DNA of 10,615 bases, from NCBI GenBank assembly GCA_016703945.1, contig JADJBC010000054.1, forward strand, positions 1 to 10,615, in the 5' to 3' direction. This document shows positions 1 through 8,963 of the stretch, piece by piece. Position 1 is the stretch's first letter. Every line of letters starts with the position of its first letter. A program made the position numbers and the translations under genes. The notes beneath the pieces are model-generated. The model did no database searches and was not told where the DNA came from. It was given only the letters and a program-made list of their open reading frames with translations. The DNA is from Candidatus Aalborgicola danicus. GTDB lineage: Bacteria > Pseudomonadota > Gammaproteobacteria > Burkholderiales > Burkholderiaceae_C.

Positions 1-1109
1 CAGCGCCGTGGTGAGGGCGGTCAGGGCGCCCCCACCAGCCGCCTGGCGCAGCATGGTGTGGTACTCGGCACGGTTGCGGGTAATGTAATGTTCACCGGTG
101 ACCGAGCTGCGTTCGGCGACTTTCGCCGCCAGCAGGGAGGAACTGGCTCGAAACAGCGCCCGAAGGCTGGTACGCTCCCTGCCCCTACCGCGACCAACTG
201 CGCCACCAATCGGGCACTGTAGCGGCAGTCGGGGTCCGACAGCAGGCAGTCCAGCAGAGTGCGGATGCGCAACAGGCGTTCGCGCAACTGCCGCAGTCGG
301 AACACCAGGTCGACGGAGATGCCATAGGTGTCCAGATGGGTGTACACCGTGGCGGCGTAGTGCCGACAAGACTCCAGTTGGGCCTTGAACTGTTGCGACG
401 CCGATTCGGTCTTGTCTCCACTTAACCATGCCTCGCGCAGCACTTCCAGGCTGGTGGCCAAGCCAATGAAGGGGCTGGGCTCGTTTTCTGACACGGTGAT
501 ACGCAAACGGATTTCAGGCGAGAAGCCGGCGGCCCGCACCTGGCTGGTGAGAAACGTCAAGGGCGTCCAGGAGTGTGCATTGCCAGTAGCTCAGATGGGG
601 GGTGCTGCTGGCGTGGTGGCGGTGTGGCCGGAGCCCACAACAACAACGCAATACGTTTGCAGGCTCGCTTCTGGCAAAGCCGCGATCCCTGCGCGTCCAG
701 GGCGTCAGGCATGGCCAACGCAAACAGTTCCGAGGCGTCGAGGGTTTCGGGGGATGTGGGCAGCAGTTTGAGGTGCAAACGTTGCACGAACTCACTGAGC
801 ATGGCGTTGCGCGAGGCAAAGCCATAGTCTGCCAGCAGGGTGCTGCCGTCCAATACAGCCACCAGTTGTTGCCAAAACTGCTGAAAACGTGCCCGTTCTT
901 CGGGATGGCCCTCCAGTACGTCAAGCAACTGCTCCACGCTGAACACAGGATTGCGCGCTGGCGGGACCGCCTCGCACCCAGTCCAGCAGGGCGATCAGGG
1001 CCAAATGCCGCTGTACCAGTTCAGCGTGGGGGTTGAACTGGCCCAGCAGGCGCTGGAGTTCCTGTGAGGCGTCAGGACGGTTCGGGGGGCTTGTGGAAGG
1101 ATGGACCAT
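1..1109 (-). CDS. Gcr-type 'site-specific recombinase' (PF10136-like), partial, frameshifted
   Basis: Recognised from family-like stretches: an N-terminal LVQRHLALIALLDWVRG, the central FLTSQVRAAGFSPEIRLR, LVFRLRQLRERLLRIRTLLD, and KVAERSSVTGEHYITRNRAE followed by a Gly/Ala-rich start of the membrane part. The family is named after gonococcal gcr, but most members look like multi-spanning membrane proteins and a recombinase role is poorly supported. The C-terminal half lies beyond the left edge. I chose ATG at 1109: AGGTGA lies 10 nt upstream and the start sits just after the expected fumC stop, which suggests translational coupling. The reading frame changes at about 946-985, 640-690, 559-560 (one extra base in the DALTFLTSQ codons) and 170-185 (a G run). 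After each, the conserved protein continues, so the gene is probably intact in the organism. The family call is fairly secure; the function is not. Confidence 0.8.
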
Positions 1110-1119
1110 GGGCCTATTT

Positions 1120-2524
1120 TCACCTGAGGTCGGCAGACCCTCGCCCAGCATCTTGCGTGGGTTCACCCATTCATCAAACTGCTGCGCCGTCACAAAACCC
1201 AGCGCCAGCGCCGCTTCCCGCAAAGTGCCGCCGTTGGCATGGGCGAGTTTGGCAATTTGTGCCGATTGGTCGTAGCCGATGTAGGGTGTCAGTGCATTGA
1301 CCAACATCAACGAGTGGTGCACGTAAGCCTCCATGCGCTCGGGGTTGATGGCGATGCCCGCCACACAATGCCGGGTAAAGCTGTGCATCACGTCGGCCAG
1401 TAGGTGAATACTGTCCTGTACGTTCAGCGCAATCAGGGGTTTGTACACATTCAGCTCAAATTGGCCTTGGCTGGCCCCGAAGCCGATGGCCGCGTCGTGG
1501 CCCATGACCTGGGCGCAAACCATGGTTAATGCCTCCACCTGGGTGGGGTTGACCTTGCCCGGCATGATGGAGCTGCCGGGCTCGTTTTGTGGCAACACCA
1601 ACTCGCCCAAACCGGCGCGCGGACCGCTGCCCATCAGTCGGATGTCATTGCCGATTTTGGTTAATGCAATGGCCAGCATCTTGAAGCTACCGTGTAAAGC
1701 CACCAGGGCTTCATGCCCGGCCATGGCAGCAAACAGATTGTTGGCCTGCACCCACGGCAAGCCCAGTCTCGCGGAAAGTTTTGCGGCTACACGGGCGCCA
1801 AATTCGGGGTGCGTGTTGAGTCCGGTGCCGACGGCGGGGCCGCCAATGGCGAACGAAAACACCGCTTCCAACGCCTGGGTGATGCTGCGCTCACACAGGC
1901 CCAGTTGCGCGGCATAGCCCCCAAACTCCTGGCCCAAGGTCACCGGGGTTGCGTCTTGCCAATGGGTGCGCCCGATCTTGATGACGTCTTTGAAAGCGAC
2001 GGATTTCAAAGAAGGGTTGCGTGTAGCGCGCGAAGGGCCGGCAGGAGCTGGTTGCGTGTGCCCAACCCCGCTGCGATGTGCATGGCGGTGGGGAACACAT
2101 CGTTGGAAGACTGCCCCAGGTTCACATCGTCATTGGGGTGCACATTGCGCGCGGAGCCCAATCCGCCGCCCATGGACAACGACGCCAGGCTGGCCACCAC
2201 TTCATTCACATTCATGTTGCTTTGGGTGCCGGAGCCGGTTTGCCAGACTGAGAGTGGAAACTCCACGTCGAACGCCCCAGTGGCCACCTGTTCTGCAGCA
2301 TCCGCAATGGCAAATGCGCGGGGCTGGTCCAACAACTGCAGTTCTGCGTTCACCAGCGCGGCTGCCCACTTGACCCACGCCAGGGCATGGACCACGTCCA
2401 TAGGCATGCGTTGTGAGCCGATGGCAAAAAAGTGCAGACTGCGCGCGGTCTGCGCTCCCCAAAGCGCGTTGGCAGGCACCTCGATGGGACCAAAACTGTC
2501 GATTTCAGTCCGCGTAGCGGTCAT
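1120..2524 (-). CDS. fumC: Fumarate hydratase class II (FumC), frameshifted
   Basis: Converts fumarate and water to L-malate in the TCA cycle. It is the iron-independent, homotetrameric cytosolic type of the fumarase/aspartase superfamily. The N-terminus reads DSFGPIEVPANALWGAQTARS. Family blocks follow in order: GSGTQSNMNVNEV, HPNDDVNLGQSSNDVFPTAM, GRTHWQDATPVTLGQE (catalytic-site His) and the signature GSSIMPGKVNPTQ with the catalytic loop Ser. The reconstructed length of about 467 residues matches the family. The start at 2524 lies 9 bp after the ferritin stop, and that TAG overlaps a weak AGG ribosome site. Two frame changes are seen. One at about 2005-2015 (HATLL to LKSVAFKD) probably lost one T. 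One near 1136-1142, just after the KMLGEG end, makes the frame run on into the recombinase; restoring one base gives a stop at 1122-1120. A functional gene is likely. Confidence 0.93.
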
Positions 2525-2533
2525 CGCCGCAGC

Positions 2534-3079
2534 CTAGACTTTGCCGGGCAGGTCTTCCAGCAGATCGGCCAAATCATTGGCGTGTTCTTCTTCCACGGCC
2601 AGGATCGCCTTGACCATGTCGCTGGTGGTGGGGTCGTCGTGGTTGAGAAACCTCACCAGGTCGCGGTAGCTGTCGATGGCAATACGTTCGGCCACCAGAT
2701 TCTCGCGAATCATCTCTTCCAGAGAGTCGCCGGCCACGTATTCGGCGTGGCTGTGGGTGGTGAGTTCGTCGGGTGCAAAGTTGGGTTCGCCGCCCAGTTG
2801 GACAATACGCGCCGCCAGACGGTCGGCGTGGCCCAGTTCTTCGTTGGAGTGTGTCAAGAACTCGGCTGCCACTCCACGCGCATGGATGCCCTTGGCCATG
2901 AAATGGTGGCGCCGGTAACGCAACATACAGACCAACTCAGTGGCCAACGCCTCGTTGAGTTTCTGCAGCACCGCGGGGCGGTCGGCACTGTAGCCAGCTG
3001 TCACGGAACCCTGTTCCAGGTGGGTTCGCGCAACCGCGCGCTGGCTTTCCACGATGCTTGATGCAGATTCTTTCGACAT
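2534..3079 (-). CDS. Ferritin-like / bacterioferritin-type iron-binding protein
   Basis: A 181-residue four-helix ferritin-like protein of a type common in Burkholderiales, predicted to bind a di-iron centre and to store or detoxify iron in the cytoplasm. Likely ligands are E48 (in LNEALATELV), E81 and H84 (EELGHAD), E131 (AERIAIDSY) and E163 and H166 (VEEEHAND), which match the E / ExxH / E / ExxH pattern of bacterioferritin-like sites. No Met typical of the heme site was identified with confidence, so classical heme-bacterioferritin is not claimed. The start at 3079 is chosen because GGAGA lies about 7 nt upstream and family similarity begins there; the open frame upstream, to 3292, is noncoding-looking run-through. 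The frame is intact, unlike most neighbours. It is first in a minus-strand block with fumC 9 bp downstream, and divergent from acnA. Alternative: a DPS-like protein. Confidence 0.88.
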   Translation of the reverse strand: MSKESASSIVESQRAVARTHLEQGSVTAGYSADRPAVLQKLNEALATELVCMLRYRRHHFMAKGIHARGVAAEFLTHSNEELGHADRLAARIVQLGGEPNFAPDELTTHSHAEYVAGDSLEEMIRENLVAERIAIDSYRDLVRFLNHDDPTTSDMVKAILAVEEEHANDLADLLEDLPGKV

Positions 3080-3283
3080 AGCTGTCTCCGATGGGTAAAA
3101 AACGCAGCTTGGCGGTTTTCCCCTCGTCTTCTGTGCGCCGTCGAACGCAGTGGCGGGTAACTTTGGCGCACCATCTGTGATGGCACAGCTCGCCCCGCCT
3201 AATCGGCGGAGAAACCCTGCGCACGATGGAGCGTAATCGCTGCTGCCAGAATAGCTGAGACGGAATTGACCCAGGAGATTTTC
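3080..3283. promoter_or_regulatory. Divergent promoter region between ferritin-like gene and acnA
   Basis: This 204-bp non-coding gap must hold the promoters for the ferritin-fumC block (minus) and acnA (plus). Two short hairpins lie close together in its centre: CCATC-TGT-GATGG (3171-3183) and CCGCC-TAATC-GGCGG (3195-3209). The acnA ribosome site AGGAG is at 3272-3276 and the ferritin GGAGA is just left of the region's start. I see no convincing sigma70 box pair or a clear Fur box by eye. Confidence 0.5.
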
Positions 3284-6087
3284 ATGGCACACGCTTTTGC
3301 ATCCACACTCAAATCGTTCACCACCGCATCGGGTAAAACCGGCACCCTGTATTCACTGCCGGCGTTGGCGAAAAAGTTTCCCTCCATCCTCGCTTGCCGG
3401 TGTCCATCCGTATCGTGCTGGAAAGTGTGCTGCGCAATTGCGATGGCAAAAAGGTGACGGCCGAACACGTGGCCCAACTGGCGAACTGGCAGCCGGTGGC
3501 AGACCGGTCGCTGGAAATTCCGTTCGTGGTGTCGCGCGTGGTGTTGCAGGACTTTACCGGCGTGCCCTTGTTGGCCGATCTGGCCGCCATGCGCAGCACC
3601 GCGTTGCGCCTGGGCAAGAACCCGGCCCGGGTGGAGCCCCTGGTGCCGGTCGATCTGGTGGTGGACCACTCGGTGATGGTCGACCACTATGGCAAAAAGA
3701 ATTCGCTGGACCTGAACATGAAGCTGGAATTCCAGCGCAACCGCGAGCGCTACGAGTTCATGAAGTGGGGCATGCAGGCCTTTGACACCTTGGCGTGGTG
3801 CCGCCGGGCTTTGGCATCGTGCACCAGGTCAATCTGGAGTACCTGGCGCGCGGCGTGCACAAAGTCAAGAACCTGTATTACCCCGACACGCTGGTGGGCA
3901 CCGACAGCCACACCACCATGATCAACGGCATCGGTGTGGTGGGTTGGGGCGTGGGCGGCATTGAGGCCGAGGCCGCCATGCTGGGCCAGCCGGTGTATTT
4001 TCTGACACCCGACGTGGTGGGTTTTGAGATGACGGGCCTCCTGCGTGAAGGCGTGACCGCCACCGACCTGGTGCTGACCGTGACCGAAATCCTGCGCCAG
4101 CACAAAGTAGTGGGCAAGTTTGTGGAATTTTTTGGCGAAGGCACGCGCACGCTGGCATTGCCCGACCGTGCCACCATTGCCAACATGGCGCCTGAGTATG
4201 GCGCAACGATGGGCTTTTTCCCGGTGGATGAGAAGACCATGGCCTACTTTGAAGGTACGGGGCGTACCAAGGCCGAGCGCGAAGCCTTCGAGGCCTATTT
4301 CAAGGCGCAGGGCCTGTTTGGCGTACCTGCTGCGGGTCAGATTGACTATTCACAGGTGGTGACGCTGGACTTGGGGCAGGTCACGCCCAGCCTGGCCGGC
4401 CCCAAACGCCCGCAGGACCGAATCGAATTGGGCAAGGTGGCCAATCAGTTCGAGTCGCTGTTTTCCAAATCCAGCGCCGAGAACGGCTTCAACCAGCAGG
4501 CCGCCGGGTTCCAGACCCGCTACCCGCTGCCAACTAGCGAGATCACCGTCGGCCATGGCGATGTGCTGATAGCGGCCATCACCAGTTGTACCAACACCTC
4601 CAACCCCAGCGTGTTGCTGGCCGCGGGCCTGCTGGCCAAGAAAGCGGTGGAGGCCGGACTGAAGGTCAAGCCGCACATCAAGACCAGCCTGGCCCCCGGT
4701 TCACGCATCGTCACTGAGTACCTGACCGAGACAGGCCTGCTGCCCTACCTGGAAAAGCTGGGCTTTGCGCTGGCCGGTTATGGCTGCACCACGTGTATTG
4801 GCAATGCGGGAGACCTGACGCCCGAGCTGAATGAGGTCATCACCCAAAACGATCTGGTTTGCGCGGCGGTGCTGTCGGGCAACCGCAACTTCGAGGCCCG
4901 CATCCACCCCAACCTCAAGGCCAATTTCCTGGCCAGTCCGCCGCTGGTAGTGGCCTATGCGATTGCCGGTACTATCACCCGCGACCTGATGACTGAGCCG
5001 GTGGGCAAAGGCAAGGGTAAAGACGGCAAGTTAAGAGATGTGTACCTGGGCGACATCTGGCCAACAAGCGAGGAAATTGGTGCGTTATTGAAGTTCGCGA
5101 TGAACGGCCGGGCCTTCCGCCAAAACTACGCCAAGATCGCCACCGAACCCGGCAAGCTGTGGGACAAGGTCAAGGGTGTATCCGGCCAGGCCTACACCTG
5201 GCCGGCCAGCACCTACATCGCCCAGCCGCCGTTCTTCGACACATTTGCTATGAATAGTGAAGCGCCTAACGCAGATTCCACGAGGGCTGGAGGCCAATTT
5301 GACTCCGAGGCCTTGGACGGAAACGGCTCCTCGGAAGCAGTGGGCGGCGCGCGCATCATGGCCTTGTTTGGCGACTCCATCACCACCGACCACATTTCAC
5401 CGGCGGGTGCCATCAAAGAAAGCTCACCGGCGGGGCAGTGGCTACTGGCGCACGGCGTACAAAAGGCCGATTTCAACTCCTACGGCGCGCGCCGTGGCAA
5501 TCACGAGGTCATGGTGCGCGGCACCTTTGCCAATGTGCGCATCAAAAACCTGATGCTGCCCGCCCGCAGCGATGGCTCGCCTCCAGAAGGTGGTTTTACG
5601 CAATTCCACGGCGCCGGTGTCACGGCCTGCCCAAACGGACCTCGCGAAACCTTGTCAATCTATGACGCCGCCTTGCGTTACCAGGCCGCTGGCATACCTA
5701 CGGTTGTGTTTGCCGGTGAAGAATACGGCACCGGCTCCAGCCGCGACTGGGCCGCCAAAGGCACGCAGTTGTTGGGCATCAAGGCCGTGGTGGCACGCAG
5801 TTTTGAGCGCATCCACCGCGGCAACCTGGTGGGCATGGGGGTGTTGCCGCTGCAGTTCAAGGCGGGCGACAGTTGGCAATCCCTGCGACTGACCGGCAGC
5901 GAAACGATAGGCATCGTGCCCGATGCCAACCTCACCCCGCAGAGTGATGCCCAGTTGCATATCTCCCGGTCCGATGGCCCACAGCACCCACACCGTGCTG
6001 CTGCGCATCGATACGCCGATTGAGGTGGACTACTACCGCGCCGGTGGCATATTGCCCTTTGTGTTGCGGCAGTTGCTGGCGGACTGA
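3284..6087 (+). CDS. acnA: Aconitate hydratase A (AcnA), frameshifted
   Basis: Isomerises citrate to isocitrate via cis-aconitate in the TCA and glyoxylate cycles; a cytosolic [4Fe-4S] enzyme of the AcnA/IRP1 type. Visible blocks: SGKTGTLYSLPALAKKFP at the N-terminus, DSHTTMINGIGVVGWGVGGI, SCTNTSNPSVLLAAG (first cluster Cys codon 4587-4589), GYGCTTCIGNAG (cluster Cys codons 4785-4787 and 4794-4796), GDSITTDHISPAG, and the swivel domain GEEYGTGSSRDWAAKG with ARSFERIHRGNLVGMGVLPL. The start at 3284 has AGGAG at 3272-3276. Frame changes occur near 3387-3393, at 3790-3792 (TTGGCG where TTTGGCG would restore DTFGVVPPG) and near 5955-5985; the last frame ends THTVLLRIDTPIEVDYY...LRQLLAD with TGA at 6085-6087. 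All are probably sequencing errors. Oddity: an insertion of about 19-30 residues before domain 4 derives in part from a dispersed repeat (5247-5303). Confidence 0.95.
5247..5303 (+). repeat. Dispersed 57-bp repeat, copy A, in frame inside acnA
   Basis: Starts GCTATGAATAGTGAAGC and ends GGCTGGAGGCCAATTTGAC. It aligns without gaps to 8964-9020; the shared parts include GCTAT at the start, ACGCA in the middle, the 9-mer ACGAGGGCT and TGAC at the end. It is exactly 19 codons long and has no stop in the aconitase frame (AMNSEAPNADSTRAGGQFD). From memory, similar elements of the type GCTAT...ATAGC...GCTGGAGGCC are abundant between genes in Comamonadaceae genomes; that is recollection, not a search result. 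Confidence 0.7.
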
Positions 6088-6097
6088 TCCGCCGGGC

Positions 6098-7813
6098 TTA
6101 CGCCGCCAGCGTGTACGAACTGCTGCTGTTCACCGTGTAGGTCTTGTTTTTCACGCTGTCCAGCAAGTGCCAGGTGCCGGTGGCGGCGGTGGGCGTAAAA
6201 CGCATCATCAGGAAGCCTCGTCGTGAGGCATCGGCGAACTTCAGCGTGTCCACCACCCCCCGGAAAATCTGTACGGTCTGGGCCGGTGGGATGGTTGGTA
6301 AATACTCTTCCAGCCCCGGCGAGCTGACACCGGGCGTGGCAAACTCCTGACCGACCTTGGTGCCGCTGAACGTAGTCAGCTCGCTGCACCAGGCGTTGTG
6401 GGTGTCGCCTGCCAGAACCACCAGGCGCTTGCCCTGCGATGCTGCCGTCGCCAGCACAATCTCGCGGGCCACCGGGTAACCATCCCAGGCGTCCAGGTTG
6501 TAGCCCAGCTTGGGGTTCTTGCTGGTGTCGAGCAGGTCTTTTTGGGCGGCGGTCAGCAGGGACGGGGCCTGGGCCGCAGTGCCTTTGGCGGTCAAGTAGT
6601 CATTGACGGCCTTTTGGCCTGCAGTCTGGCCAGCGGCTGTGGTGTTGGCCGGGTTGGCGGGGTCTATGGTGACCAGCACCGATGCGGGAAACTCCATGCG
6701 CCCCATCAGCACCTGTTGCCCCAGCACTTGCCACGTGGCCTTGGAGTTGCCCATGCGGGTGCTGAGCCAGTTCAACTGGTCGTTGCCCAGCATCTGGCGG
6801 GTGGGCGAGGCCAATTCCGAGCGGGCCACCGTGGCCGTGGCGGGGTTTAGCAAGTCGTTCACTTCGATCGGCTTGTCACGTGCCAGCAGGCGGGTCTCCA
6901 GCATGTGCAGGGACAACAATTGCCCGAAATCAAAACTGCGGTAGATCTTGCGCAGGTCCGCCATATCGGGGGTGCGGATGGGCAGCCATTCATGGTAGGC
7001 CTGCAGTGCCGCCGCCACGATCGGCAAACCGGCCTTCGGTGCCTTCGGTGTGGTTCTCTGCGCCATAGACGAAGCTGTCGTTGGCAATTTCATGGTCGTC
7101 CCACACCGCAATCATGGCCATGCTGCTGTGCAATTGTTTCAGGTCGGGGTCGCTGCGGTACTGGGCATAGCGCTGGCGGTAGTCGGCCAGCTTCAGGCAC
7201 TCGGTGGCGGGCAACACAACCCGACCGAGCTTGACGGCGTCGGCTGATGCATAACCGTTGGCGGGGTATTCGTAGATGTAGTCACCCAGATGAATTGCGT
7301 ATTCGGCACCGGCCTTCACCGCCTCGCTGTAGGCATGGAAATAGCCTGCCGGGTAGTTTGCGCAGCTGAACACCGCCAGTTTGACGTCAGCCACATTGCT
7401 GGCCGGTAGGGTGCGGCACGCCCCACGGGCGAGATGCGGCTCCCGGCCTTGAAGCGGTAGTAATAATTTTGGCCGGCTGTCAGCCCTTTGGCATCGACCT
7501 TCGCGGTGTAGCCCGAGCTGTCGGTGGTCGTCACCGTGCCGGACGCCACGACGGTGGCAAAGGCGGCGTCCAGCGCAACTTCCCATTGCAGCGCGATGGA
7601 GGCGGAGGGCGCGGCATAGTCGCCCTCTTTGGCGTGGGTCCACAGAATCACGCTATCGGACAGTGGGTCGCCACTGGCCACGCCATAGTCAAAGCGTACG
7701 TCCAGATCACTGCTCCCGCCCCCGCCACAGGCTGAAAGTACCCCGCCCGCAGCGATGGCGGCCGATGCGGAGGCCAGTTTGATGATGAAGTCCCGGCGAT
7801 TGTTTGAAACCAT
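6098..7813 (-). CDS. phoD: PhoD-type alkaline phosphatase/phosphodiesterase, Tat-exported, frameshifted
   Basis: Predicted secreted metallo-phosphatase of the PhoD family (PF09423 with an N-terminal PF16655-like domain), releasing phosphate from organic esters outside the cytoplasm. The N-terminus carries a Tat motif (NNRRDFIIKL) and a hydrophobic stretch ending in LSAC-GGGG, which suggests a lipobox. Then come DYGVASGDPLSDSVILWT, FSCANYPAGYFHAY, HLGDYIYEYP, WDDHEIANDS and, near the C-terminus, VVLAGDTHNAWCSEL, which are the metal-site blocks of the family. The start at 7813 has AGGGAG 6 nt upstream. Frame changes lie near 7415 (GTGCCGCACC where one more C would restore VGRARTLPASNV) and near 7010-7025 (before VAAALQAYHEW), so the gene is probably intact. 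The reconstructed length is about 571 residues. It ends 10 bp from the acnA stop, tail to tail. A candidate Pho box lies upstream at 7889-7906. Confidence 0.9.
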
Positions 7814-7843
7814 GGTTGCTCCCTAAAAATGGTGGGGGTGAAC

Positions 7844-7864
7844 AAAAAAAGGGTATGCACCCCT
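7844..7864 (-). terminator. Weak hairpin plus T-run in the phoD leader
   Basis: On the minus strand, AGGGGT-GCAT-ACCCTT (7864-7849, one G-T wobble) runs into seven T (7850-7844). This has the shape of a short intrinsic terminator, but it lies between the candidate phoD promoter and the phoD start. It could be a weak attenuator or chance; the stem is short. Confidence 0.25.
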
Positions 7865-7888
7865 GGAAACCAAGCCTAGTCGGCTGCT

Positions 7889-7906
7889 GTGACAATAGAG
7901 TGTCAA
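7889..7906 (-). promoter_or_regulatory. Candidate Pho box upstream of phoD
   Basis: Read on the minus strand: TTGACAC-TCTA-TTGTCAC, two 7-bp direct repeats separated by 4 bp, as in the PhoB-binding Pho box (consensus CTGTCAT with 4-bp spacing). The second repeat matches CTGTCAC in 6 of 7 positions; the first is weaker. TAGGCT, a poor -10, follows 10 bp downstream. It lies 75 bp before the phoD start. This fits a phosphate-starvation gene but is an eye-made call. Confidence 0.4.
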
Positions 7907-7934
7907 AACCTGCGCACGGGTGCCGTCTGGCCAG

Positions 7935-7963
7935 TTGTCAGAATGCGGCACAGTCCTTACGAT
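7935..7963 (+). promoter_or_regulatory. Candidate sigma70 promoter for the matrixin-like protease gene
   Basis: TTGTCA (7935-7940, 5 of 6 to TTGACA), a 17-bp spacer, then TACGAT (7958-7963, 4 of 6 to TATAAT). It lies 36 bp before the start codon, and the ribosome site AGGAG at 7985-7989 falls in between. Spacing is ideal, which is the main support. Confidence 0.45.
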
Positions 7964-7998
7964 GGCAGTCCACGCGTGATATCCAGGAGAACCACCAC

Positions 7999-8916
7999 AT
8001 GATGACAGTCAAACCCAAGACCGCCGCACTGGCGCTGGCGTTTGCCTTGTCAACGGCCAGCAGCTTCGCCAACCAGGGCTTGGGCACAGATTTCAGTGCC
8101 CAGACGGCCCCGGTGCAAGGCTCCGGCCCCAGCGCCCGATTCATCACCGATTCCCGCAAAGCCACGTGGCCCGATGCCGTGGTCAACTATTACTACAACC
8201 CGTCCAACCAGCCCGCAGGCATCAGTACCGACACCGTGCTCGGCCTGATCCAGGCGGCGGGCCGCAAATGGGAAAACGTGTGCAAAGTGCGCTTCAACTA
8301 CCTGGGCACGCAGAGCGCTGACCCGGATGTCGAAGCCAGCTTTGGAACCATAGACCGGCTCAGTGTGATTGGCTGGATGCCTCTGACCGGCGACAAGGCC
8401 GGTTTTGACGGGTATGTGTCGTGGTGGTTCCAGGGCAACCCGCCCAGCCTGGTGGATGCCGACATGGTGCTCAACACGTCGGCCGGCGAGCGCCTGGCCA
8501 GTGACCCCAAGGCCCTGGGGGCGTTGATCACCCATGAGATGGGCCACATGCTGGCCATCCGGCACTCCGACGTACAGCAGTCGGTGATGTTTGCCAGCCC
8601 CTACAACTCTTATTCCTTCCAGAACACGCTGCGCGGTGACGACGCCGCTGCCTGTGCCAGCCTGTATGGTCCATCCACCTTTGCCGACGCCAACCGGATT
8701 TTTAATTGGGCGGAGCAAAGCTTTTCGCAGTTCGTTGCTCCCACGGGCGTCAACTCACTCGATCTGAGCGGCTACCACTACCGGTTCTTCAGCCAGACCA
8801 ATAGTTATATGGCGGTCAAGGACAACACCTTGCTGTTCTTGCCGACGGGTGGTGCCGTTACACCACTGGGCAACGTCGATCAGATACTGCCGGCGGCTGC
8901 GGCTGCGGGCTTCTGA
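7999..8916 (+). CDS. Secreted matrixin-like zinc metalloprotease with C-terminal module
   Basis: A 305-residue predicted exported metalloprotease. A signal peptide (residues 1-24, K-rich start, Ala/Leu core, SSFA cleavage site before NQ) is followed by a metzincin-like catalytic domain (about 45-225) with the zinc site THEMGHMLAIRHS (H179, catalytic E180, H183, H189) and a Met-turn-like SVMFA (M197). Residues about 228-305 (IFNWAEQSFSQF, GYHYRFFSQTNSYMAVKD, ending AAAAGF) form a small beta-rich module that I recall from other betaproteobacterial secreted proteins and cannot name. The start: two ATGs in tandem at 7999 and 8002; AGGAG at 7985-7989 favours the first, and the signal peptide begins there, so the open frame upstream to 7804 is not used. 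Oddity: the usual HExxHxxGxxH Gly is Ala. Substrate is unknown. Single intact frame. Confidence 0.85.
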   Translation: MMTVKPKTAALALAFALSTASSFANQGLGTDFSAQTAPVQGSGPSARFITDSRKATWPDAVVNYYYNPSNQPAGISTDTVLGLIQAAGRKWENVCKVRFNYLGTQSADPDVEASFGTIDRLSVIGWMPLTGDKAGFDGYVSWWFQGNPPSLVDADMVLNTSAGERLASDPKALGALITHEMGHMLAIRHSDVQQSVMFASPYNSYSFQNTLRGDDAAACASLYGPSTFADANRIFNWAEQSFSQFVAPTGVNSLDLSGYHYRFFSQTNSYMAVKDNTLLFLPTGGAVTPLGNVDQILPAAAAAGF

Positions 8917-8963
8917 GTGGAAAACGCCCCCGATTGCTGCAACCCACCGACGAGGTCTGAATT

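Noticed and set aside
1..1109. Recombinase gene as a sign of a mobile element or phage
   Set aside because: PF10136 proteins are widespread chromosomal genes in Burkholderiales, are not tyrosine or serine recombinases, and no attachment sites are visible.
1713..2537. Long plus-strand open frame of 274 codons
   Set aside because: Lies antisense to fumC, whose conserved motifs are on the minus strand; the translation shows no family pattern and is a high-GC shadow.
2432..3061. Plus-strand open frame of 209 codons
   Set aside because: Antisense to the ferritin-like gene and the start of fumC; no recognisable protein features.
3080..3292. Upstream extension of the ferritin-like frame
   Set aside because: The extra residues do not resemble the family, run into acnA, and a good ribosome site supports the start at 3079.
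7804..7998. Upstream extension of the protease frame
   Set aside because: It covers the promoter region, lacks a ribosome site, and would bury the signal peptide.
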